NCBI GenBank assembly: GCA_964019425.1
Contig: OZ025814.1
Coordinates: forward strand, 324,001-388,000
DNA: 64,000 nucleotides
Reading direction: 5' to 3'
Origin: Flectonema sp. DT1601
Lineage: Eukaryota; Euglenozoa; Diplonemea; Diplonemida; Diplonemidae
Below, piece by piece: positions 1-9,700 of this stretch. Each line of letters begins with the position of its first letter. Within the stretch, counting starts at the first letter, position 1. The notes under the pieces were generated by a model. It was not told where the DNA came from and ran no database searches. It was given only the letters and a program-made list of their open reading frames with translations. The position numbers were made by a program, and so were the translations under genes.

Positions 1-1394
1 CTGTCTTCATGATTAACACATGATGTTGATGAAACTTTTAATGAATAAGTTCCCAAAGATACGATCTTAACGACAACGTGTTTATTGACAGTCTGTTCTC
101 CGCTAAGATAGTAAAACAGATCTGTCTCACCTGATTGAAACAAGAATTTTCCAGATGGTTCTTTATTAGAAGTGTGAGCACCATCTGTGGTTAATAGAAT
201 CCAGGAATCTGTACTTTCTGAAAAGTCAACACCAACAACAGACGAATCATCAACATGTCGTAAACACATCACGAATGACACAGAATGATGAGGTGCAGTA
301 AATGTAAAAAACGCTGAGTCCGTCATCTCTCTACTTTCACCATACCTCAACCCAAACTCATATCCCTGAAACAACGGAACATCCCCACTTGATATATAAC
401 TTCCACATAAATAAGAACCAACATCAGCATTGTATTTGTACACTTTAAATTGAATAGATTTCGGTTTAGATATGTTCCAAAGGGCTTTTATATAAGACTG
501 GTCATATCCTTCTTCAACAGGTGAGATTCTAATTCGAAGATCATCTCCCTCTATAAATACATTATTTGATAATGTGAAAGTAACGTTGTTGTAGTACAAA
601 GACGACCCACTGGCTGACTCCGTCTCTGTTGGGAGAGACATTGAAATAGTGAATGTCAGAGACTCTGAAAAAGTCATACTAGCCGTAGGAAGTGTGACAG
701 AAAACGTTGAAGTTTCAGATGTGAAAGTTGCACTTGCAGTCGGTATACTCATCGATACTGTCAAACTATAAGTAGCCGACGAAGTCAACGTTCTAGTTGG
801 CAGCGAAAGTGAAAATGTTTTTGTCGCAGTAGACGTTGGTAGACTAAACGAAACAGTCAGCGAATAACTCGTAGAACCCGTCGGTAGAGTTAATGAATAC
901 GTCTCAGTACCAGTTGGCAATGACAACGAAAACGTCAAAGAAACCGAATACGAATCTGATAAACTGCCAGTTGCTGATTCTGTTTCACTCAATGATTTCG
1001 AAAATGTTTCACTACCAGTCGGGATTGTCAAAGATCCCGACATACTCTGAGAGAACGTCTCAGTCAACGATGAACTAAATGACAAAGAACTTGAAAATGT
1101 CAACGAGTTGCTGTAAGTATTCGTCAGACTGTAAGTCACACTCGCTGTTGGTAACGACATTGACTGCGACATGCTAACAGAAGTAGCACTTATTGAACTA
1201 GAAAGACTCAACGAATTAGAATACGATTCACTCATAGTTGGCATTGATATAGAGCTCGTCAATGATGACGTCTGTGACGTAGATTTACTCAGTGATTGTG
1301 ATTCCGACAATGAGATTGACACAGTTTGCGTCTTCGTTGCTCCCTCAACCATTCCAAGTATAACAATCAACGCAACCCATCTGACCAACGACAT
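1..1394 (-). CDS. Secreted Ser/Thr-rich repeat protein, 5' part (partial, runs off the window)
   Basis: The minus strand is open without a stop from an ATG at 1394 to base 1 (464 codons). The first residues, MSLVRWVALIVILGMVEG, look like a signal peptide, so the protein is probably secreted or on the cell surface. Residues about 20-270 are a low-complexity Ser/Thr-rich array of degenerate units such as TFSLSLPT, SYSLTVSFSLPT and TFSVTLPT, often bounded by LPT or IPT. Such arrays are usually O-glycosylated stalks in protist surface proteins (family knowledge). After about residue 275 the composition changes to ordinary globular sequence with N-glycosylation sequons (NNVT) and scattered cysteines. 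The 3' end lies outside the window and no family was recognised. Coding status is supported by long openness, the signal peptide and the repeat-to-globular transition. Plus-strand ORFs over this interval are shadows. Confidence 0.8.
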   Translation of the reverse strand, partial: MSLVRWVALIVILGMVEGATKTQTVSISLSESQSLSKSTSQTSSLTSSISMPTMSESYSNSLSLSSSISATSVSMSQSMSLPTASVTYSLTNTYSNSLTFSSSLSFSSSLTETFSQSMSGSLTIPTGSETFSKSLSETESATGSLSDSYSVSLTFSLSLPTGTETYSLTLPTGSTSYSLTVSFSLPTSTATKTFSLSLPTRTLTSSATYSLTVSMSIPTASATFTSETSTFSVTLPTASMTFSESLTFTISMSLPTETESASGSSLYYNNVTFTLSNNVFIEGDDLRIRISPVEEGYDQSYIKALWNISKPKSIQFKVYKYNADVGSYLCGSYISSGDVPLFQGYEFGLRYGESREMTDSAFFTFTAPHHSVSFVMCLRHVDDSSVVGVDFSESTDSWILLTTDGAHTSNKEPSGKFLFQSGETDLFYYLSGEQTVNKHVVVKIVSLGTYSLKVSSTSCVNHED

Positions 1395-1805
1395 TACTTC
1401 CCCTTACTTTTATTCATTACAATATTATTTATTTTTCTTCAATAGTGGGAGAAGGGCAATCTGTGAAGATGAAGTACGATAATAAACCTAAAAGCGCAGC
1501 TATTAAAAAAGTATAACAATTTTCTCGTTGCTGTGTAATAAAGACATCGAGTGTCTTATCTTTATATAATCAAACGGTTAAATAGTCATCGTTGGAGTTT
1601 ACATTTCCCAGGATGTTTGTTTTGCGTTTTTTTTTTATTCTTTTTTTTTTCTTGTTAAGTTTTTTTTTTTTTTTTTTTTTTTTTTTGCCTCACTTAGGAG
1701 GAGATGACGACAAGGAGGAGTATACCAAATGATTGACAACTAACTCTGATCAAATTCCCTCGTTGATGAATTTGAAAAACAGACCTCCTATGTCAGACTT
1801 CTCTT
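1395..1805. other. Intergenic spacer with poly-T tracts
   Basis: No convincing gene seen. Long T runs at about 1629-1686 (A runs on the transcribed strand) lie upstream of the Ser/Thr-rich gene and could be part of its leader or of an unrecognised intron. Confidence 0.5.
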
Positions 1806-1946
1806 CTAGGACTTCTGATAAGTGACGGTGTATCCCGAGTTCTGCGCTGGCAAGTACAAGTTTCCTGGTAACACATTGTACGCCTGATTACCCGGAAGGG
1901 CAAACGTGTAACCTGCTCCTCCTTGGGCTGGGGATCCTGCTGGCAT
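1806..1946 (-). CDS. Possible small ORF or 3'-terminal exon, 46 aa, Gly/Pro/Tyr-rich
   Basis: An ATG at 1946 opens a 46-residue frame closed by TAG at 1806-1808. It contains LPGNQAYNVLPGNLYLPAQ, an internal near-repeat of LPGN with alternating hydrophobic residues, and its codons look ordinary rather than AT-slippage. It could be a small protein or the last exon of a gene whose upstream exons I cannot find. A possible acceptor (CTCAG) lies about 23 nt upstream of the ATG. No homologous family recognised; the evidence is composition only. Confidence 0.3.
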   Translation of the reverse strand: MPAGSPAQGGAGYTFALPGNQAYNVLPGNLYLPAQNSGYTVTYQKS

Positions 1947-2311
1947 AGTGTGTTTGTGTAGTTACTGAGTAAAGGACCATTTTAAAGTTTTTTTTTTGAG
2001 AAATTCCATTGAAACTAAAGATTCCCGTAGCCGCTTTACGATATCACAAAAATGAAATTGCCAATATTTCGAGACCACAGAGAAATCATCTAAACGCAAT
2101 AAATAACCTCTAGTATTATATAAGTTCGAAGCAGTCAGTGGGAGAAAAAAAAAAAAAGAAGAAAAAAAACCAAACAGAAAAAGAATAACGTAACAAAACA
2201 AAATATGGTAAATTGAAGGGATATTCGGCAGCTAATATTTTAGCGAATATTATGGTCACGAGTGATTTGAAAGGTCACCTCTGAAAGAGGGAACAACAGA
2301 GAAGGTTAACG
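1947..2311. other. Spacer between small ORF and AAA ATPase gene
   Basis: AT-rich with A/T homopolymers (about 2141-2170). The minus-strand frame here is Phe-rich translation of poly-A/T and is not credible as a gene. Confidence 0.5.
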
Positions 2312-3957
2312 TTACAGGTTAGCGGCATATGCCTCTCCCCACTTCTTGCATTGCGCAAGACTCTTGGAATCACACGATGGTCGTATTATTTTAATCGCAC
2401 TTTTAAAATCATCAAGAGAAAGAGATCGGAGTTGTTCAGGTTTCAGTGATGCCAACTTATCACGAGGTACCTCCCGAAGTGGATACATTGCAGCCTCATG
2501 ACAAAGAGAAGAGAGATCACTGCAACTGTAACCGTCAGTCCAGTTGACAACTTTTTGTAAATCTATTTGGATATTCTTTTCTGATTTTAATTCATGTTGA
2601 ACTAGTCCGAGACGAGTTGCCTGTTTTTGTATATTTTTCATTTCCCCATCAGATGTACAATATAAAACAATAATAACAAAGTGCATACTTTATCAGGTAA
2701 CGGAATATGAACTCTTTTTGGAAATCGTCTCAGTGCAGCGTCGTCTAACTCATAGGGTCGGTTTGTAGCTCCGAGTACAAGTATTCGTTGGGTCTTTGCA
2801 CCAACACCATCAACTTGAACAAGGAATTCAGTCTTCAGTCGTCGAGATGAATCATTATCAGATGCACTTCGAGATGTCAACATTGAGTCGATTTCATCGA
2901 TAAAAATAACAGCTGGGGATCGTTTCCTCGCGAGCCCAAAGAGTGCTCTCATGTGTTTTTCTGACTCACCGACAAACTTCGAAGTGATAGCTGAAGCACT
3001 TATACTAATAAAAGTTGCATTGCACTCGGTAGCAACTGCCTTCGCCAGAAGTGTTTTTCCATTTCCAGGAGGTCCAAATAGTAAGACACCACGTGGAGGA
3101 GATCTGATACCAGCAAACAGTTCAGGGTTAAGTGCTGGGGCTACAACTATCTCGTGGAGTATATTTTTAACTCCTTGAAGACCAGCTATGTCACTAAATA
3201 ACACTCCGGGGCTATCTACAATAATCTCGTTAGCCATTCTGCTTTCCTCCTCTGTAAGCTCCTCTCCCTTCAACTGCTTGTCTCCCTTTCCAGTCCTCGT
3301 TGTACGCGATGGACCAGCTCGTCGTCCTCCATTCGTCTTTGGTTTGTCTACCTCACTAGCAGCGGTTCTTGCTGATGGTACTCTTCGGACTGGCTCGCTG
3401 ACAGGGCGGGTTGTTGAACTTAATTTCGGTTTTTTTATTTCTCGAGGCCCTCCTGTTGTGCGGCTGAGCGAATCTTTTTTAGCCAAACATCCGGGTTGCT
3501 TTGTCTCATTAACACGTGCGGGTAAAGTAGAATTCAACTTCGGTACGTCTCCAGGTGTTGTGTTTCCAACAGCTGGAGCTGTCTTTTTCTCTGCTGGTGC
3601 CCAAGAGCTTCTCTCAGATTGACGTGATGGTGCCTTTGTTATTGGTTGTTCTTCAGGTGGGTTTTTGACATATTTTTTTGCAGGGGCGGTAACCCTCGTT
3701 GGAGATCCGTTTCCCACGGATTTCCCTTGGTGTAGCCTGTCCCACATGGTTTCACTCTTCGTCGTCTCATCCTTTTCACTTTCATTTTCCTTCTTCGAAA
3801 TGTCATCGAATTGTACCTCCCTAGCTACAGCAGTCCCTGGCATTGGTGATTTCTTCTTTCGATTAACATTGCCGTTGTTATTGGTGTTCCCGTGACTAGG
3901 TTTTTTGCGTTCTTCGGGGTCAGGGCTACTATCCCCTTTGCTGTTGCAGGCACCCAT
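2312..3957 (-). CDS. Spastin/fidgetin-like AAA ATPase with N-myristoylation signal (two exons)
   Basis: Two exons, 3957-2689 and 2620-2312, join in phase 0 across a 68-nt intron (2621-2688; GTATGC...AACAG) to give 525 aa. Residues about 1-240 are basic, Ser/Pro-rich and disordered. The AAA module follows with Walker A GPPGNGKT, Walker [11 protein letters not shown], sensor GATNRP and the RRF arginine motif. The second exon supplies the helical lid ([19 protein letters not shown]) and the C-terminal helix typical of the meiotic AAA clade (spastin, katanin, fidgetin, VPS4). Spastins sever microtubules as hexamers; this role is inferred from family. The start MGACNSKG fits an N-myristoylation motif (Gly2, Ser6) with a palmitoylatable Cys4, suggesting membrane anchoring. 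No MIT domain is visible. Spastin-like motifs argue against VPS4. ATG verified at 3957; stop TAA. Confidence 0.9.
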
Positions 3958-4545
3958 ATTATAACTGTCATCGAAATATAATTATTAAAGTAAAAAAAAA
4001 CAAAATAGTAAAAACAGGTCTCACATTTTTAATCATGAAGAGCTCACACAAACCAAGTTAAACAAACAACCGGAAAGGAAAAAAACAAAAATTAGTCTGT
4101 TTTTTTTATCCTTTCATGATTTTCTATAAAGACTTAAAAGTGTAGTAAATTAAATACGGAGAGTTTTTAACATTGGACTCGGGAGGAAGAGTGTAAAAAA
4201 AAAAAAAAAACAAGAAAAGGGAGGCGACCAACTCGACCCCAATATTTGTTTAATGTTATGGTAATTACTAAAAAGGAATTTGGAGAAGAGAAAAAAAAAT
4301 AACACAAAATAGTATTCAGCTAGCCGGAAGGCTGCATCAGGAAAACAAACAACACTACTGTTGTGTTATACTTGGTTTGTGGATGTAATTTTCAACCAAA
4401 CCAGCTAATCATATCGAATACGAAAATTACTGACTAAAAAAGCATCGAAGCGATTGATCTACAGGAAGGTTGCTACAGCTATGTGTAGTAGCAGTCAGAC
4501 CTATTTTGTTTCCGTTTCGGGAACAACAAAGTCTTTCTAATATTA
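3958..4545. other. Intergenic spacer
   Basis: AT-rich with A tracts at about 3991-4000 and 4195-4210. No ORF or RNA gene recognised; it presumably holds the 3' end of the EF-hand transcript and the 5' leader of the AAA ATPase gene. Confidence 0.5.
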
Positions 4546-6312
4546 TTACACTCCCGCTCTCATGGATTTTACATAATCATCAAATGACAGCGGTTTATCA
4601 ATCTTACCAACTTGTTTGAATGTTTCCTGGACTAGCATGTTGATGTGTTCCTGTTTTTTGGTTTTAATAGTGTTCTTAAAAAAAAACAACAACAAAAAAA
4701 TAATGAGATAAGGTACCATACCTCTCCTAAGAACATGTGGTTAGAATTCAAGCAGTCAGTTAGTACATTCGACAAGTCAGCAGCTGAGATTAAATTATCC
4801 TGATCAACATCATAAATTTGAAACATTAGTTTATCTCTACAATCGTCCGTTTCTTTCGAATCAACCTTGGCGTGATAGATTGAAAGGTTAGTCACAAACT
4901 CTTCAAAAGTTATACCACCACTTTTATCGGTGTCAAACATACGGAAAAGACCATCTAACAGAAAACTATCCCAGCTTGCGACCTTTCCATTCATCATCAT
5001 CTGTTGTTTTTTTTTTTAATATACGAACTTGTGTTCTCCTTGAAGGGAGTAAAGCAGTTAACGATATCATTATTACAATACTTGTTAAATGCAAAAAAAA
5101 AAAAAAAAAAAAAAATCGCATTATCGGAGCTCTGTCAAGATAACAAACGCGTAACAGACTCGGACGCCCACCTCCTCCGATGGAGAACAGTTGCGGGAAT
5201 CCCCTTCCAAATATTAATATCAACTATGATAAGAAACATATGCCACCACTGACCTCTAACATACGAAGTCGAGAGTTTCACTACGTGCCTGATTTCCAGA
5301 AATCCGAGAACAACGACAGTTCGTATAAAGGACATCATCAGCAGTGTATTCTGCTTTAGCTCTCTGGGTCAGAGGGGCATTGTTGGACACCGGCCGTTGT
5401 CCTGCTACTGCAAACACCGCATTGTTGGAAACTTTGAAAATTGCGTTGTACCTGGTGCTGGCTGCTTTGTACCGGTTGATGAAGATGATCCAAATGTGGG
5501 GGTTGGTGCGAGCCAACTTTTCACCTGCTACCAACACTGAGAGTGAGTCTATTTCAGAAACAACTGAACTCACCTCAGATTCTGGTGAGTCTTCTACTGG
5601 CTCTTACTCTGTTAGTGAATCTAGTTCCCTTAAATACGCTGCCACAGGTAGGCATTGGTTAGGCCGAAAGATCGAATCGTATTAGTAGCAATCTATGGTA
5701 CGATGGTGGCGGTAACTTGCTCAGAGCCTTCGACTAACGGGAGGACGCCCCGGACCACATGGCAGGGGGACCTCAACAAGACACTTCTCGCATATGCCGG
5801 CATTAAAAAAAAAGAAAAAAAACATACCGACTTGAATTCTGTCTTATCAATAAGCCCATCATCATTTTGAATTTTACTCATATTCTTGAAGTTGGTGTGC
5901 ATTGCTTCTATTTCTGAACGTGTGAAGGTTGTTGTGTCCGTTAGTTTTTGCATCACCTTTGCTTCTTCAAGCTGTCATTGTTATTTTTTTTGGCGAATTG
6001 TTCGTAACGAACCTTTCTTTGTAGAAGAAACAAAAAAAGAAACCTACACACCTCACTAAGAGACAAGAGAGTGTAATAGTGATCTAAGAATTCAACGAGG
6101 TCGATTTTCCCACTTTTGTCTAAGTCCATCTCTTTAAAAAGCTCTTCTCTATCTCCATCTGAAAGATGAATCCCAAGATCGGAAAGCATCTTCACGAATT
6201 CAGGCATACAAATGCCACCATCTTTATCCTCATCGAAGTGTTGAAATGTCGTTCTTATTTTTGCTGCTTCTTGCGCACCTGGCCTCCTAGAGCTCTTTAT
6301 GAATTTCGACAT
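4546..6312 (-). CDS. EF-hand calcium-binding protein, calcineurin-B-like, four exons
   Basis: Exons 6312-6052, 5971-5828, 5000-4722 and 4650-4546 are all phase 0 and give 262 aa. The first has two EF-hands (DEDKDGGICMPEF, DLDKSGKIDLVEF). The second starts a calcineurin-B/CBL-like unit (FTRSEIEAMHTNFKNMS, then a degenerate DDGLIDKTEF). The third has two good loops (DTDKSGGITFEEF, DVDQDNLISAADL), and the fourth is the C-terminal helical tail (FDDYVKSMRAG). The protein therefore looks like a calmodulin-type EF pair fused ahead of a calcineurin-B-like domain. Such proteins are Ca2+ sensors that bind a kinase or phosphatase partner; the partner is unknown here. Introns are 80, 827 and 71 nt, with GTGTGT, GTATGT and GTATGG donors. 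ATG at 6312 follows an A-rich leader; stop TAA. Confidence 0.88.
5001..5827 (+). mobile_element. Long intron of the EF-hand gene with a probable non-LTR retroelement remnant
   Basis: This 827-nt intron is ten times longer than its neighbours. Inside, on the plus strand, are sequences unlike the AT-rich surroundings. The frame near 5655-5800 reads NGRTPRTTWQGDLNKTLL, resembling the segment after the reverse transcriptase of LINE-type elements (GRPxxRWxxDL...). An A23 run begins at 5093, preceded by a 22-nt string that recurs at 28406. A frame at 5344-5685 ends in an acidic Ser-rich stretch. Stops interrupt any coding sequence, so this would be a decayed fragment. Assignment rests on short motif resemblance only. 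Confidence 0.4.
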
Positions 6313-6513
6313 ATTTTCTTTCTTTTTTTTTTTCTTTTTTTTCTAATTTTGAATAAGAATACAATCACTACTATTATTCTAACTCAAGTCAACTCCACAT
6401 CAGGTAAGTTACAAGTCGGATGTTTCTGTCTCAGAAGAAGGTGGAATATTAAAGGAAATCGTGAAAAAGATGTCGTATTCCCGAACTTCGTCGCCGTTGT
6501 AAAGGACAGAACG

Positions 6514-6548
<35 letters not shown>

Positions 6549-6759
6549 GATAGGAACGGGGGGTTGGAAAGCTGTGAAGTTACCATCCCCTACTCCAGTG
6601 CGATGTTTTCACATTGCTATCTAATAACAGAATCCCAATTTTATGGGACGAGAGGAGTTGATGTAAATCTCCAACGCTGCATTGCTCGGTGTTGTTCAGG
6701 GAAGAGTGTTGACAAAAGCCATTTGCATGCAGGTTGTAGATTATATTCTCATCTCAAAT
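6313..6759. other. Intergenic spacer
   Basis: Holds a T/A-rich leader directly upstream of the EF-hand gene (6318-6342) and an A27 run near 6519-6545. No gene seen. Confidence 0.5.
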
Positions 6760-9700
6760 TTAGTACCGACTGTCTTCACTGTCTGTGTCGTATTTTGGTT
6801 CAAAGAGGTGAGCTTCTTCAAGCTCTTTAGTAATGTCATTATTGCTTCCGAAGTCGTCTTGGAGATCATCATCGATGGTATCATCGAGTGGTCTGAGATG
6901 ACAGAATACTAATCGTAAGTTATCAACTGACATGTTTTTGTATGTATCTGCGAGCTCACCATCTTCAAGGAACTGACATAAAAGAGATTCCTTGTCCTCG
7001 ATACTAACGAATGAGTCGGCATCCCAATCTCTGAAAAGAGATTTGACTCTGATTCTTCCGTGTTGTGTTCGCATCTTAACTTTTAGTGTACGGATTCCTA
7101 AATTCGTCAGATATTTTTCTCCGATGCCTTCGTTGTTGGCATCTTCCTTAGCTAGTAATTTAGTTAAATAGCATTTTAGAAATCTACCGCCTGGTTGTGT
7201 TTCCAAAAGATTATTTGTTGTCCACAGCAGCCTTGACAATTGCCCTGTCGTGAAGTCTCGTAGTATTCCTGCGAGGGCAGAAAACTCAGGATATTCGCTC
7301 ATCTTAGCGAATAACTGTTTCCGTGTAGAAACAATATTTTGATTCTCAAAAGTTAGAATATTATCAGAGGTCAATGTGATTACAAAGAATGCCAAAAGAT
7401 ATCTGTTTGTCATTTGAGTAATAATTCCTCGAACATCAAACGTATCAATCAAGCTACACAGTCTTAGGAAGACTCTGTAAGGTAAAGTAGTTGTAAACTC
7501 CGACGTTAATCTCCAACAGATTTCTCTAAGCAAATCATAAACATCAACTGCAACACGTTCACAATGGTCTTCAAGAACACCAATAAGCGCGTTAACTTTT
7601 GAATTTTGGCTTTCTTCTGGAGATGATAATAACGCAGCTTTTAGTTGTAAAGGACTCCATTGTTGAATCGAAGCTACCTCTTCAAGACAGAAGTTGGAAA
7701 GAGAGTTAAGTAAGACTTCCCTACATTGTTGTGTTACTTTAAAGAGATTGGCATTGGTTTGTGTTTCATCCAGATCCATTGTAGAATCTGCATAACCAGT
7801 TAGAAATACTGTCGAATAAATATCATGAAATGAACGCTTTCCAGAATCTTGTAGTCCACAGCCGACTATTTCGTAGACGTCTGACACAAGAGAATCACCA
7901 AATGTCTGTGCTACTTTTCTCAAAACATCAATTATAGTGCTCGGCTCTGGGGTCGGGTTCGCATGCAAAAGTTCCGACGACAGCAACGAGTCACCAATAA
8001 AATGTAATAAATCTCTTGGTGATTCATCATTCTTAAACCTATCTAAGTCAGGCAATACCAACTCTGAAGGATCATCTCTGTCAGAGACGACATTCAAGTG
8101 AGTCGCATAGTTGAAAATATGATCAACTACTTCATCACTGAGTGATGCGAAAACAACATCTCTTCGATAACGAGGAAGATTAATAATCCTTCCCCAGATT
8201 CGTTTTTGACTTCTGTTTCTCATGATCCAGGCAAGAGTAAATATGAGCTCTTTCAATTGATCAGCTGTAAGCCTTCTTAACTTTAATTGTAATTGAGGGT
8301 ATCCTATTGCTGTTAAGAGGTTCTCTTTTGACATCGTATGAAGTTGATTTTGGACTTCTCTGAATTCTCTAATCTTCGAAGTTAACTTATCTCTATCTTC
8401 AACATCCAGAAGGTACTTCACATCAAAAGTACTCAACTCATCATTCAGTCTGTCAACAATTCTACCTGAATAGCTGTTTGAGAATAACGCCTGTTTTTTT
8501 TGGATGTGGATATTGTTGATTTTTTTTTTTTTTTTTTTTTCCTTTCTTTTTTTCTTATTTCATACCAATATTCCGGAAAGAATAACTGCAAAGGATTTTT
8601 GAGAAATAAACCCGAGGCTGTCTGCAAGCTCTGATTTAAAGCTGGGATGTACCCGAAGCATTCGTATCTGTTTTTTATTGTTCATAGTTTCTGTCATATA
8701 ATATTATAATGTATACACTTGTAAAATAAAGAAACATACTAATTCACCCTTGTCACGCTTGTTGATCATTTTCTGATCGACAGCCTCGCAGGCCATGACG
8801 AAACGCTCACGGGAAACCGGATCAGTAAAGAATGGTTCAGTCACAAGCTCCGGTATCCTGCTCTTTAGACGAGAAACGAGTGATTCGAAAACTCTACTCG
8901 CAGGTGTTCCAGACAGCAGTTGATGAATAGATGTGGCGATTTGAAAAACTGATTTTGAACGCATCAGTTCACGAAATCTTTGCGGCAATATTTGAAGTAA
9001 TTCCTTTTTATTCATCGTCTCCAGTGATGTTAACGTTGATTTTGGAAGGTCACGAAGCTCCTTCCAGAGCTCAATCCTTTCCTCCACATCTTCCATAACA
9101 GCTTCAATATCAAGCTCACTGAGTTGCTTTGATAAGTTCTCAAGCAGTCTAAGCAGCAAAGCTAATATCTGAGGCTGAGCAGCTTCTTTCTTAGTGATGT
9201 CAATGTGAGTATCTTGGTTAAGATCAGCAATTGCTTTTGTTGTTTTTAATATGTCTGTTAGATCAACAAAGAAGTTTCTTGATCTCTCACGTGGCATTGT
9301 AGTCATGCGATGTCTAATCGACTCATCTCGGAATTGCGCAAGGACCATTTCAGGGTTTTTAGGATCGATACCTTCAGTTCTCACTAAGACTATGCTAACC
9401 TCGTTTAGAAAGTCTTCTAATGCTTCGGCATTGGGTACGACATCCCATGGTTTTACGGGTTTTAGTTTTATACCATTAAACAGGTTGTCAAGGATATTAA
9501 ATAGGACTACTCCTTTTATAGATTCTAAACATTCTCGTTGTGAAAGTTGCTTTAGTGTCTCTCCTAAGACTGGGATTGACTGTAAGATTCTGACTAACCG
9601 TTGATGAGATACACAGCGAGCGTTTGATACAGTCAAGTGTTCAACGTACAGCTCACATATTTGATGAGCGTTCTGGGATGATATTAAATCTGCAAACTCT

